DNA of 64,000 nt from Notospermus geniculatus (GCA_002633025.1 NMRB01000088.1:111273-175272), one strand, 5' to 3'. Positions 42,825 through 53,240 are shown, counted from the stretch's first letter. The notes: generated by a model not told the origin, from the letters alone. Numbers and translations: made by a program.

Positions 42825-43320
42825 TCAATACAGTGCGGCTTTAAACCTACTGGTGAGATTGGGAACAAATCAGATTTTCTTTAACAAATGTTGTTTATCA
42901 CACAGCATCAGAATCCAGCAAAAAGCGTTATCCGTTGTCTGAAAGAGCTGACAATGGGAGTTCATCAAACTTGAGATTTGAAGAATTCTACTGCAATAAT
43001 TCTGCTTCTTTGAAAAGCAATGCTTTACGACAAAGAAATGTGTCAGAAAGCCAGCTTCTCTGAAGACAAAAGGAAGGCTATCTTTCAAAAGCAGCATTTA
43101 TAAGAAGTCGATTGCGTTGCATCTCGGCTTTGTATTACGAAAGGAGGTGAAAAACACTATACAGGCATTCGGATCAGGAAAATGATGCAATCAGAATGTC
43201 TCTTAAAGGGGAACTGCTATGGATTTTCTGTCAGTGTACGATTTTTGGTTACACTTTTATCAAGTGCAAAGTAGGGTGAGGCACGGAGTATGTTGGCCAA
43301 CATGCAGTGGTTGCCACCCA
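42825..43320. other. Unassigned non-coding stretch
   Basis: No gene or repeat recognised. Confidence 0.4.
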
Positions 43321-43321
43321 T

Positions 43322-43518
43322 TCCCCCACCCCCAATTCCCAATTCCCAATTCCACCATTCCTTCCCCTGCAATTGTTGCATCCCAATTCCACCATTCCTT
43401 CCCCTGCAGTTGTTGCATCCCAATTCTACCATTCCTTCCCCTTTAACTGTTGCATCCCATTCCCACCATTCCTTCCCCTGCAATTGTTGCAACCCAATTC
43501 TACCATTCCTTCCCCTGG
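43322..43518. repeat. 37-bp pyrimidine-rich minisatellite
   Basis: Units start with CCATTCCTTCCCC at 43355, 43392, 43429, 43466 and 43503 (period exactly 37 bp), each continuing TGCAATTGTTGCATCCCAAT. A short CCCAATTCC run precedes it. One strand is almost pure pyrimidine over long stretches, which can favour triplex structures. Open frames across it are by-products. Confidence 0.93.
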
Positions 43519-44145
43519 ATTCATAACCCAATTTGACGAAAATCCCATAATTCTTACTCATTGCCAACAACGCCCATCCCCTGTCAACAGCAATGTCATG
43601 TTGAGAAAAAAGGTTGTCCCTTTACAGTAGCTATAAATATCATTCTCTTGCCTTAGAGACAAGAGGGAAATCCAATAATGACTGGTTCAGCAATTGGATG
43701 TGATCCGAGAATGCAATACCCAGACAGCGATTCTCTGTTATTCGGTACAAGAAGAGAATATTGCTTCTAGCAATATGAACCTGATGATTCTTTTTGGACA
43801 CCTTAACCCTCTGCATGTGTAGAAATCTGTGCAGAAATGTATAATGATTGCTTTGAAAAGTGCATCTGAGATCTTGCAGCGATCAGGCATGGTCCCTTGG
43901 CTCTATGCGAGGCACGTAATGGTGACCTGAACTGAGGGAGGACAAGGACTGGTCGTTCACTGACACAACATTTTTTTACTCTATTTCACTGGCGCAGGAA
44001 TGATCACTCTGCACGCAAGGCCTCCACCCCTAAAGTAGGATGGACCCTTTCTTCTACTGCCATCAACATGAACGTGTTCTCACCTGAGTTGGCTCTCAAT
44101 GGGCAACAAACCTCCATCGTTGCTTTCCTAACGATTTAACTGTTA
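43519..44145. other. Unassigned non-coding stretch
   Basis: No gene or repeat recognised. Confidence 0.4.
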
Positions 44146-44149
44146 AAAA

Positions 44150-44475
44150 AACCGTCCGGTCCCATGGGCACAAATACTGATTTCCCCATGGGTTCAAATG
44201 ACCCAACTGGGCAGCGTAAACCTAGAAGTAGGTCAGTTGGACCCGAAAGCTGCTCATGGGTGCCAATACCCCACGGGTACATGTAGTAATCGTAGATGGG
44301 CCAAAGTGACCTATGAAACTAGTCATGGGTTACTGCAACCTGGACCTGTCATTCCAATACCCGAAGAACAAATATTCTGGGTACCATGAACCCATTCTTT
44401 CGTACCCATTTCAAAGAAACCCATGGCAAACGGGTCCAGATAGGGGACAAGGAATGAACCCATTCCCATGGGTTT
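44150..44475. repeat. CCCATGGG-rich tract
   Basis: CCCATGGG, ACCCATGG, CATGGGT and ACCCATT words recur about a dozen times on both strands with irregular spacing. The pattern suggests a decayed short tandem repeat built on the palindrome CCCATGGG. Confidence 0.65.
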
Positions 44476-45395
44476 CTCAAGCTTATTAGTTTTAGACCTT
44501 CATGCAAGTTACACAAACGACTTCTCAAAATTTCAAGGCTCAGTTACCCGCAGTGCTAGGGCAACTCTCATGTTGAGAGGCGCCTTTTCTGAACCCAATT
44601 ATGAAAATCTCTGAAAAATTTGGAAAAAACACGACTTTCGAGTAGCCATAAAAATAAAGTCTCCTGATAATAATTCTTTTCCCCTTCTAAAAACCGGTAT
44701 TCATTCATACTGACTAATGCATTACACTTTGACATTTAATCCAAAGTCTGGGACAATCCCTTAGAAGGCGAACAATGTGTTATACGGGAGATGAGTCTCA
44801 GATCTGCTTTCTGATAGGCCGCCTCTGTTGGTGTAAAAACACGATAAATCAGGCAACTGATTATTAAGAGCTGACATGTAATTAGCCGGTTGGAGCCATC
44901 TGGGCATCGTGCGTGATCGCCATCATGGACTGGGAGGAGTCAGCTGGATCCTGAGGGGAAAAAGCGCAGTTGTTCTGCTTGTCGCTGTTAAAGGGGCACG
45001 CTATGCGATCTCTTACCGGTAGAAGGACTGCCCACGTAGAGGGGTCCACCTAGCGGCAGCAATACGAACTACAAAAAAACATTAAATGTGCTCGCCGACA
45101 ACGTAGATTCTCCCTGTGTTGGAAAGTGGCGCGCACGGCGATGGTGGCGCCGGCTGTGGAGAAAAAGTGGCAATACCGGGCTCCTTTAATCAACGCTGCA
45201 TATGGCTCTGCTTAACCTCCGAATCGGTCCATGTTATGACAAGGAAAATTTCTCAAGCTTCTGCATGGATGGAATGCCAGAACAAGAGTCAAGTCAAAAG
45301 AAATTAAAGGAGTGTTATTAAAATCAGGACTCAGACATATGGCCGCCGAATTCAAGATGCCACTACACAATGACTATGAGTAACAACATATAAAC
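44476..45395. other. Unassigned non-coding stretch
   Basis: No gene called. Contains the second copy of ACTCTCATGTTGAGAGGC at 44567-44584. Confidence 0.4.
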
Positions 45396-45397
45396 AC

Positions 45398-45495
45398 ATG
45401 TACTTTTGCATTCTTTCTGCTGTAGGCCTATACAAGTTTTGGAGAGCCCTGTGCAAAACTGAAGTAAGGGCATTTACTAGACTATTCATACTATC
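45398..45495. mobile_element. GCTAGCAAATGCTTTTAC foldback family, eroded copy
   Basis: TACTTTTGCATTC, ACAAGTTTTGGAGAGCCCTG, TGCAAAACTGAAGTAAGGGC then ATTTACTAGACTATTCATA resemble the family layout with many changes. Confidence 0.45.
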
Positions 45496-45499
45496 CATC

Positions 45500-46105
45500 G
45501 AGACACCGCGAATTTATCCTGAGGGTATCATGAGTGGTTCCGAGTGCCTGTTCTTGTGCTCGGTGGTGAACGGAATGAACACCAGCAGGAACCATTGGTT
45601 ACCAAAGGATGCTGAGTTCCAGAAGCGTGCCAATGCAACCTGATGCGAATGCAGCATACAAGCACGGGGGCAAGCAATGTCATTCCGTGGCATCTACTTC
45701 GTGAAAATTGACCAAGATTAACGCCAGTCCCGTCCGTACTCACCAAGGTGTTTCCGATCGTACATGATAGACTCCTAGTTAAATTCTATCAGCACCGAAG
45801 GAGCTCATGCATGATACGTATCAGTCCATCGCCTATTCCTATCACATGCCATAGGTCATTTTACAGGCTGGCGAGTTTGGCGCGCCGTTTCCATTTACAT
45901 GGACGTGTTGACAGCTAATCAAACAAAAGCACAGCGTAATGGAAGTTTACACCCGACTGGTGGAAGCAGTGACCTTTTCATGTGGAATATGCATATTCAT
46001 CAAGGATGAGGGAATCAGACGGGATGGTTTGTGTTGGCTTGCAAGAAAAAATCGACACAGAAGCCAAACTCCTGCAGGACATGGGTCACTTCAGCGTTGA
46101 CCGAT
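45500..46105. other. Unassigned non-coding stretch
   Basis: No gene or repeat recognised. Confidence 0.4.
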
Positions 46106-46110
46106 GCTCA

Positions 46111-46158
46111 ACTGCTGCAGGCCACAAAGAAATATGTTTCTTTGTGGGCTGCAGCAGT
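46111..46158. other. Near-perfect 22-bp-arm hairpin
   Basis: ACTGCTGCAGGCCACAAAGA then AATATGTT and the complementary TCTTTGTGGGCTGCAGCAGT form a stem of 22 bp with one mismatch and a 4-base loop. The flanks show weaker pairing (GATGCTCA with the complement of TATCACGAGC). The size is short for a microRNA precursor, but the stem stands out because no other copy is seen here. Confidence 0.75.
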
Positions 46159-46325
46159 GTATCACGAGCAAGTGTACCACTTGAGGAAGCAACTGCACAG
46201 CTTTTTTTCCAGCATTTGCCAGTCAACTGATACATGTACCTTGATGGCGTTACACAGCTTCACGTCGGAGATGGTCACTCAACACCACTCGCCAAGCCTA
46301 CGAGCATTTGGATTTGGGTTTCATT

Positions 46326-46584
46326 TGTCCGTCAGGGCCGACGCTATTGCATTATTGGCCCTGGTAAGTACGGAGGAGGAGGCCATCACAAGCTACTCAT
46401 GTTCCTCACTTGGATGGCGTCTTTTACTTGCCCTTGCAAAGACACAAGGTACGATGCACCAAGGCTTACTGTCCCATGCGACAGACTGAAGAGCCGGAAA
46501 TGAAATCCCTTATGGCCCGGGCTCGAATCCGGGACCTGCCGCTTGCTAAGCGGACGTGATAACCACAAGGTTATCAGGCTCCTA
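46326..46584 (-). mobile_element. tRNA-derived SINE, TTGCAAGGGCAAG family
   Basis: On the minus strand the head begins GGAGCCTGATAACC, with A-box-like GTGGTTATCACGTCC, then CGCTTAGCAAGCGG, then a B box GGATTCGAGCC. The body has TGTCTTTGCAAGGGCAAG and ends CCAGGGCCAATAATGC...GGCCCTGACGGAC. A plus-strand sister is at 63730-63975 and a headless one at 13446-13596. The T arm has an extra base, so this is a SINE promoter, not a working tRNA. Confidence 0.78.
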
Positions 46585-46589
46585 CGAGC

Positions 46590-47190
46590 ATTATATTTGA
46601 AGTCACCATCAAGAGAGTTCCAGCATGTTCCATAATGGTAAAGATTGTTGCTTAACATTGGCCCGCCATGTGAATCTGTATTTCTGTGGCGTCCCTATCT
46701 TACCTTTGAAAACCTTTCCCAGGCGAGCTAGAAACCGGCCGTACAAATCAAGGACGGTATTGATTCGGTGAAGGAAACAATTTCCCAGCGTACGAAAAAC
46801 CCTCCTGATCTGAGGAAACGCATCTTTTTTCGAATCATGCGGAATATTGAACAGCGTTTTTTCTACTCGCTACTCAAAGAGAGAGCAATCAAGCTAAACT
46901 AGAATGACAAGCCATAATCCTCTACCGTCAGAAATCTCGTCATTTCACTGAAAGAGGATCACTGCCTCTCACTGCAGTTTGAGGACACAGTGTTCGTCCT
47001 CTGGCTGACCAGGCGGACAGGTGGTTTTTAATAAACAGTGATTCTTCAGCAACGATGTTGAGCCAGTGGTCGGTAGAGACAGATGATGCACAGAACCACC
47101 CAGTGCCATTGAGAATTTTTCAGTTAATTGATCAGTCAGTGAACAAGGCTCCTGGTGCAAGGAGGCAACAGTCATGATCAGTCCTTAGAG
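46590..47190. other. Unassigned non-coding stretch
   Basis: No gene or repeat recognised. Confidence 0.4.
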
Positions 47191-48090
47191 GCTTTGCCAC
47201 CAACAACTCAATCAGAATTTCAACAAACAAATGCCGAAGATGGGCAGATCGGCCCTGATGGTTCAGTCTAAACCCAAGCTTGAAAGCCTCGATCGATGTA
47301 CAAGTATACGTCTTGCCCAAAGGGATCAGTCCATGGATGTTTCGAATCACTCAGGCTTTTGACACCAACCAATACAAGCTGTCAGTCAGTTGATCAATAG
47401 GTGTCACTACGGCCCAATTCAATCAGTGGCGAGCGGACCCGTTCATGCTAGATTGAGCACCAATCAAGAGAATTTTCTTTGTATTGGTCCGCTAGAACTT
47501 TGCTGCCATCTTTTGGCGATAAGCGCGACTGGCTGCTCCTAACTAGAATTTCTGCAAGCTGCGGAGTTACAGATGAGCACACCCCTGATGGTTGACTGTC
47601 TAAACCCAAACATAAAAGCCATGGTAGTCCTTGCCCCCATTGCAACACAGGTCATTGGACGTTTAGAATCACTCAGGCTTTTGACATCAACCATGCAGTC
47701 AAGATGTTAAAATAAGCAGAGCCCTGATGGTGGCTTGAAACCCTTTTTTGTTCTTGCCAATCCAGTGCCATCGCCGGGTCCTTGGTTGTTAGATTCACTT
47801 TGATTTTTGACACTAACCAGTCAACGAGAAATTCAACAAGTAAGTTGCAAAATCACGGATGAACAGACTCCTGATGGTTCAATCTATGAAATCAAAGCTT
47901 GAGAGCTTTGATATCCTTGCCCAATACAATCAGTCAAGTTAGAATCACTCATGACAGGCTTCTGACACCAACCACTCAACTAGAATTTCAACAAATAAAT
48001 TGCGAAGTTACAGATGAACAGACTTCTGATCAGTCGAAACCAAAGCTCGAATGCTTTAGTCCTTGTCCAATGGATTTGAAGCGGCTTTGT
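47190..48090. repeat. Long-unit tandem array, GAATTTCAACAAA / ACTCAGGCTTTTGACACCAACC
   Basis: Four to five diverged units of about 140-180 bp share AATTTCAACAAA-TAAATTGCGAAG, CAGATGAACAGAC, CCTGATGGTTCA, AAACC-AAGCTTGAAAGC, TCCTTGCCCAAT, and TAGAATCACTCAGGCTTTTG then ACACCAACCA. Two later elements interrupt or abut the array (47375-47539 and 48112-48207). Confidence 0.8.
47375..47539. mobile_element. AGGAGCTGTCAGTC element inserted in the tandem array
   Basis: CAAGCTGTCAGTCAGTTGAT to CGACTGGCTGCTCC, bordered by TA (47373-47374 and 47540-47541). The array sequence on either side (CACCAACCA then ACTAGAATTTC) rejoins cleanly. Contains TTGGTCCGCTAGAACTTTGC and TGCCATCTTTTGGC, shared with 39.9 and 49.0 kb. 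Confidence 0.82.
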
Positions 48091-48111
48091 TCAGGATGGA
48101 TATTCAACTAC

Positions 48112-48207
48112 CAGTGGCGAATCCAAGGGGGCGTGCCCGCTGCACGCCANATGGGGTTTGCCCATTCAACGCCCCCCCCCGTTCGGCAACTCCTGGATCC
48201 GCCACTG
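48112..48207. mobile_element. CAGTGGCGAATCC MITE with 5-bp duplication
   Basis: Ends CAGTGGCGAATCCAAG and CTGGATCCGCCACTG; exact ACTAC 5-mers at 48107-48111 and 48208-48212. The 96-bp interior includes a C run and an unresolved base at 48150. The best-preserved ends of this family in the window. Confidence 0.88.
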
Positions 48208-48605
48208 ACTACTGATGGACACCGGTTGAAGAGATCCCACGAGATGATCAGACGTGGAAATATTCTTGACAAGGTTGGAGATGGGTCAGCGAGCCCTCCC
48301 CAGACGAGAAAAAAGAGCGATATCAGCAACATGTGGAGCCAGACATCCTTAAGGAGTCTATCATGCAAAAGAGAACAGGTGTTGCCGAGCTCAGAGAGAG
48401 AGAAAGACAGACATGTTGTGATTCGATAATGAATATGACAGTGGTAGTATAGCCTAACATTGATGTGATGGACTAGACCAGATCTATCGTATTTTTTATC
48501 TGTCGAGTAGGTAGTGTAGACCAAAGAAGCCATCAATACCATCGGCAAGGGGAGACGGAGGTGTGGCAATACCAAGGAAGGAAGAGCAAACCATTTCTAA
48601 CGAAG
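48208..48605. other. Unassigned non-coding stretch
   Basis: No gene supported; long frames here run through the neighbouring MITE and its N. Confidence 0.35.
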
Positions 48606-48955
48606 AATTCGATCAGTTTTGGGTGAAACTGTAACCAGTGAGTTTGCCAATACAAGCTGTCAGTCGGTTGACAAATAGGTATCACAACGGTCCAATGGGG
48701 ACCCTAGCCCATTGTCTCAATAGGTGTCACTAGTGGCTAAAACTATTGAAATGAGATTGACATCCCTGTCCTGATCAATTTCCCACACAAAAGGGATCCA
48801 TTGTATAGGACCTGGTTTCGGTGTGCTGCCCTCTATCGTAGCTAGGATCCCCATTGGTAGAATTCGGTCTGCTTTGAGTGAAACTGTAACCAGTGAGCTT
48901 GCCAATAGGAGCTGTCAGTCGGTTGGCCAATAGGTGTCACTACGGCCCAATTCAA
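48606..48955. repeat. ~90-bp direct duplication flanking an AT-flanked element
   Basis: GAATTCGATCAGTTTTGGGT, GAAACTGTAACCAGTGAG, TTGCCAATACAAGCTGTCAG and GGTTGACAAATAGGT (48606-48692) repeat, with small changes, at 48860-48955. The first copy includes only the left part of an AGGAGCTGTCAGTC element, the second leads into a complete one. Copy F lies between them. Confidence 0.8.
48697..48852. mobile_element. AT-flanked GGGGACCCTAGC element, simple copy F
   Basis: Uninterrupted 156-bp copy with AT at 48695-48696 and 48853-48854; ends GGGGACCCTAGCCC and GCTAGGATCCCC. Its centre AAAGGGATCCATTGTATAGG is the empty form of the site occupied in copies A and C. Confidence 0.88.
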
Positions 48956-49042
48956 TGCCTGATTGAGCACCAATGAAGAGAATGTATTAGACCGCTAGAA
49001 CTTTGCTGCCATCTTTTGGCAATAAGCGTGACTGACTGCTCC
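48908..49042. mobile_element. AGGAGCTGTCAGTC element, simple copy
   Basis: GGAGCTGTCAGTCGGTTGGC, CCAATAGGTGTCACTACGGC, then CCGCTAGAACTTTGCTGCCA, TCTTTTGGCAATAAGC and GACTGACTGCTCC. Left border TA; the right border is TT, probably mutated. Non-coding. Confidence 0.8.
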
Positions 49043-49342
49043 TTTTCTTGGTTGATTTCCAGAAGCAGCTGACCAAAATAACACTGCTGAGTATTCAAAC
49101 CAATGGCAGATTAGGAAAGACAGCATGTCCGGATCAAAGAACTTTTCTTATCAATCTTCTGTGGCCAAGTCTTAAAGCTGGTTGCAAACAGGTCCCAGTT
49201 AGATCATCTTGGCAAGCCATTTCTTAAAACCTACGAGTGCTAGGGGATCTCATCTCTGTTTTTATGAGACTGTCTGTGACTCGACTCTCGTATAAGACGT
49301 CCAATAATCTCACAGACATAAATTGTTATGTCTGCTGCCGGA

Positions 49343-49670
49343 TAGTTTTGTACAGCGGAAAGGATGCAATATCTCAAACAGCTTTAATGTACGATTTCCA
49401 TAGTTTTGTACAGTGGAAAGGATGCAATGTCTCAAACAGCTTACACGATTTCCATAGTTTTGTACAGTGGAAAGGATGCAATGTCTCAAACAGCTTGTAC
49501 GATTTCCATAGTTTTGTACAGTGGAAAGGATGCAATGTCTCAAACAGCTTGTACGATTTCCATAGTTTTGTACAGTGGAAAGGATGCAATGTCTCAAACA
49601 GCTCATACGATTTCCATAGTTTTGTACAGTGTTAAGGATGCAATGTCTCAAACATCTTGTACGATTTCCA
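49343..49670. repeat. 54-bp minisatellite, six units
   Basis: One 58-bp unit followed by five 54-bp units of TAGTTTTGTACAGTGGAAAG, GATGCAATGTCTCAAACAGC, TTGTACGATTTCCA. Because 54 is a multiple of three, several frames stay open on both strands; this explains the repetitive open frames and does not indicate a protein. The units are nearly identical, so the array is young. Confidence 0.96.
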
Positions 49671-49984
49671 CTCTCTTTTGAGTCAGCCTTCAAAAAGCTG
49701 TTATCTGCCCTTGCTAGGTACAATTGACCTTTGCCATGTTTGCTCTGTCCTCTCGTGCGGAAATACACCACTTAAGGTGGTGATGATCCCAGTCGCGCCA
49801 ATAAGTTAAATGAAGCAAGTATTAATGTGATGTGTGACCCAGCCTATTGAGATCAATATCCATCAGCACTACAGAATGAGTATAAAAGATACGAACTTTA
49901 AAAAAATCAATTCTTGGTCATCAGGCAAGTCCTTCATTTTCCTGGCAGCTTCTGTAATGGCTAATCTGATTGGTCAAAGATACT

Positions 49985-50300
49985 CAGTTTTTTGGGCCAA
50001 GGAACACAGCATCTTTTTGGGTCAAGGACAACGATATCTTCCCGTGCCAAGGACTGAGTTTTTCCGGGTCAAGGCAGCGATCTTTCTAGGTCAAGGACAG
50101 TAATGTTTTCGGGGTCAAGGCAGCGCTATTTTTCTGGGTCAAGGACACTGATGTTTTCCTGGGTCAAGGACACTGATGTCTTTCTGGGTCAAGGAAACTG
50201 ATGTTTTTTGGGTTAAGGACACAGGTATTGCCTGGGGCCAAAGATTGATATTGCTAAATTGGTCAAAAACACAGTATTTATGGGTCGGACACACAGAGAT
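49985..50300. repeat. Degenerate GGGTCAAGGACA minisatellite
   Basis: About ten copies of TTTTTGGGTCAAGGACAC-like words with 26-32 bp spacing and an ACTGATGTTTTCCT linker in the better units. Decays gradually to the right. Confidence 0.85.
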
Positions 50301-51150
50301 TGCCTTTGACAAAGAACACAGTTATTCTTCTTGATAAAAATGTTACCAAAAAAGTGTTAATCGCCAACTGTGAACAAACCTATCAGCGTCGTTGGGATTG
50401 TTGCAGTTAATTTTTCTGCAAAACTGACGAAGTTCGACACAAATAAGAAACCTTCCTGAATATGGTACGCAAACCAATTCCACGCACCATCAAAGCCAAA
50501 CTCCTTCCTAACAAATATTGGATTCTTAGTCAAATGTGGTGAGAAACATTAGCAGGAAATCACACGCAGATGGAATCAAATGTCTTCCGCTAAAAAAATA
50601 AATAACGCTTGCTAACACCTTTAATGTTCTCTTTCAACTTCTCACATGACATAAAATAAGGCAATTTGGAAAAATCGTGTTCTTCAGAGAGTTTTTGATG
50701 TGTTCAGTACTGACTGTGTTGTACAACTCGACATGTCCCTGACACAGTGACAGGAGAATGATATGAAACGGTGTTCCAGAAAAGGCAAGTCACGGGTTTA
50801 ATTTTCAATTAATTGGACACGACGGAGGTGACATGATTAAAAACGATCAAACATGGTTTGCCAGGAATGCAGATAATTAGATTTCTTGATGAGATGGCGG
50901 GATATGACAAGATAACAATGACGGGTGGTCTTGTAGGGAATGATCGATCACCAGCTCACTCTTTCTGTGTCATTATGCCCCAAAGCATCAGTCAATTTCT
51001 TCCTTGGATTTTGGTCTGCATTTGAGCTCTACCAGGGGAGTGGTTCAAAACTGGTCAGCCAAGAAAATGGGGCAAAATTTAACTTTGAAATGATCACAAA
51101 GATTTGTGGCATTGATTTCCCAAAAATCAAATGTAGCATTTGATAATATA
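50301..51150. other. Unassigned non-coding stretch
   Basis: No gene or repeat recognised. Confidence 0.4.
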
Positions 51151-51269
51151 GGGTCGTATTTTAGAATGTTCCTTAACGTTAAGGTCGATCTTAAGTCTAT
51201 TGTAAAACCATCGAGAACAATAGATTTAAGGTGGACCTTAATGTTAAGGAACATTCTAAAATACGGCCC
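51151..51269. mobile_element. GGGCCGTATTTTAGAA family MITE, copy
   Basis: Ends GGGTCGTATTTTAGAATG and complement; centre TATTGTAAAACCATCGAGAA then CAATAGATTTAAGGTGGACC, nearly the same as the inner copy at 34421-34543. Flanks ATA and ATT differ by one base. Confidence 0.88.
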
Positions 51270-51584
51270 ATTGACCTTTAACTATTAGTTTCTCCATCTG
51301 GGATGTACAGTGTACACTTACATGAAGGAGGGCATCAAAAAATATTGAGCTTACCAGCAAAATCTATCGTTGCGTCCGACACCAAAACTACTTTCTGCTG
51401 TCAGACTTTAAAGGGTTAATAGATCAATTAGTTTGCAGTGCCATAATTTAGAACTCCATGATAGCTAGATCTGACATGAATATTGAAGAGTTTCAAGAAG
51501 CAGCCTGTCACCAGTAGACAAAACAATGGTGAAAATTTTCTGGTGTTGGACGGAACACTTTTTGAAACACACCCACCAGTCTCG

Positions 51585-51985
51585 GTGAACTACACATTGA
51601 TATCAATAATTCTTTGAATACATTTTTTTTCTAATATCATAAAAAGAATGCTATTTTTTCTCACCTCATCAGATTCCCTCAAACCCTCAGGCAACTACTT
51701 TCATCCTCCCACAGCAGGGGTTTTTATCTCCTCTTCATCCACTTACGAGTGGAGTGTATGAAGAGGAGCGAAACCGAAGCTCTGCTATGGGAGGATAACT
51801 ACCTTAGATTTTGATTCCTGTATTTTGAGCTCTCTACCAGTCTCTTGGTAAATGTATCAACAATTTGAATACATTTACAAACATTTTTTTAAAATTTCTA
51901 ATATTAAACAAATATACAATTTTCTAATAGATTCATCACTTTCCTCAAACCAAACCCATGGCCAACGACTTCCTTGCATTTTCCA
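51585..51985. repeat. Diverged direct duplication around a foldback element
   Basis: ACCAGTCTCGGTGAACTACA, TTTGAATACATTTTTTTTCT, AATATCATAAAA, TCATCAGATTCCCTCAAACC, and CAACTACTTTCAT (51578-51702) recur as ACCAGTCTCTTGGTAAATGT, TTTGAATACATTTACAAACA, TCTAATATTAAAC, TCATCACTTTCCTCAAACC and CAACGACTTCC (51836-51978). The foldback at 51703-51796 lies between. Confidence 0.6.
51703..51796. mobile_element. ATCCTCCCACAGCAGGG foldback element, copy 1
   Basis: ATCCTCCCACAGCAGGGGTT pairs with CTCTGCTATGGGAGGAT, and CTCCTCTTCATCCACT pairs with GTGTATGAAGAGGAG. A relative at 56773-56877 has ATCCTCCCATGCAAGGCTTT and CCTCCTGTGGCAGGAT. About 95-105 bp. Confidence 0.75.
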
Positions 51986-51989
51986 GACT

Positions 51990-52355
51990 CAGTGCCCTGT
52001 AGGCTGGTATATGTACATGTACCAATTCATTGAAGACAACACATTTCTTTTACTTGAAAAAAAGGAAAATTATCTTTTTAACCCATATTGAATTTTCAGA
52101 ATCAGTGCAGAAGAGTCCTCAGTTGGAACGAATAAAACAATATCACATGTCACCAAAGCTTGCAGCATCTACCATCACAAATATTAAACATTTCCTGATT
52201 TGAGTGAAAAATACACTTGAACATGTCAAGTGGAAAAATGCATTAAGTCCAAGAACTAATGAGCGGGAGTAATGAGTCCGTTTTTATTCAGTACATGGTT
52301 TATATTACTAGATAATTGCACCAGGGTTCAAGAACATGTCAAGTCAATATAGTCG
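51990..52355. other. Unassigned non-coding stretch
   Basis: No gene or repeat recognised. Confidence 0.4.
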
Positions 52356-52359
52356 CTTG

Positions 52360-52455
52360 AATCCAGTCAGTTCTTGTTGATAATCCCCCCCCCCCCCCAA
52401 AAAAAACATTTCNGTTAAGTTCTTGATGATAAGACCCCCCCCCCCCCCAAAAAAA
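52360..52455. repeat. Two-copy repeat with long C and A runs
   Basis: GTTCTTGTTGATAATCCCCC and GTTCTTGATGATAAGACCCC, each followed by 14-16 C then 7-8 A. The unresolved base at 52413 lies between them. The repeat number and run lengths are unreliable in assemblies. Confidence 0.85.
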
Positions 52456-52806
52456 GATGCATGTTTGAGACACACAATTACTGCCAAATCCCGGCAAGCT
52501 TTTTCAAGGTAATGCAAGTTCATGAGATTTTTCTTGAATTCCCTTACTCACTGGAAGCTTGAATAAATCTTGAATAGTGCAAGCTAATTCAAGCTTTTTC
52601 GACAGAGGCTCTGAGGCAGGGATGTCCTCATTGCAAATATTGGGTTGAATTTTAATGATCAATCTTGGCCTGAAATTTCACGCTATGGTGTTTCAAATCG
52701 GACGAGAAAATTTCCAAACTGTCTCAAATTACTGGAAATAATATTCTAATTGGTGGCGACGGCAACTGTTGGAAGTATCCCTCATTACAAATAATACTTG
52801 ATCCCT
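52456..52806. other. Unassigned non-coding stretch
   Basis: No gene or repeat recognised. Confidence 0.4.
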
Positions 52807-52998
52807 CATCATCGGTTGGTGGTTATTGGTTCTGAGCACCGTATTTGGCACCCTCAGCTAATCAGGACAAGAAATAATGACGAGTTTCTAAGGTGAAAGA
52901 CATAGCTTCCTACCGGACTCGAACCCACGGACCCTCGCATTAGGCATCAATCGACAGCACTCAGGGGCAGCACACCTTATTAAACCAATAGGCCAAAT
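52807..52998 (-). mobile_element. tRNA-derived SINE, GCACCGTATTTGGCACC family, copy 1
   Basis: On the minus strand the head reads GGCCTATTGGTTTAATAAGG, TGTGCTGCCCCTGAGTGC, then CCGTGGGTTCGAGTCCGG (a good B box). The body continues to CTGATTAGCTGAGGGTGCCA, AATACGGTGCTCAGAACC and ACCACCAACCGATGATGAGG. The same body recurs at 53147-53240. The A box is weak. Confidence 0.68.
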
Positions 52999-53146
52999 CC
53001 CCATCTTCAAAAAAAGATGGTTCGTTAAACGAGGCGTCCCTAATAGCACCCTGTGAGTATCCAATCTCCGAACCCAAACAGTTTTATGTTATGCAAGGGG
53101 TCACATATAACAAAGATACAATTAAAGGGCATGAAATACATGTAAC

Positions 53147-53240
53147 CATCATCGGTTGGTGGTCATAAATGGTTCAGAGCACCATATTTGGCATCTTCAG
53201 CTAATCAGGGGTTCAAACCCTCACTCTCTCCATCACCGCA
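53147..53240 (-). mobile_element. tRNA-derived SINE, GCACCGTATTTGGCACC family, copy 2
   Basis: The plus-strand order ATCATCGGTTGGTGGTCATA, GGTTCAGAGCACCATATTTG, GCATCTTCAGCTAATCAGGG matches copy 1. Directly next to it GGTTCAAACCCTCAC gives a second B-box-like word on the minus strand, so a shortened head may be present. Confidence 0.6.

Noticed and set aside
46500-46584. Functional tRNA gene with an AGC anticodon
   Set aside because: The T stem and loop need an extra base and the acceptor ends do not pair; the attached body is shared with two other loci, so it is a SINE head.
47899-48429. 176-codon plus-strand frame
   Set aside because: Runs through a tandem array, a 5-bp-duplication element and an unresolved base.
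49237-49771. Repetitive 132- and 153-codon frames on opposite strands
   Set aside because: Produced by a 54-bp minisatellite whose unit length is a multiple of three.
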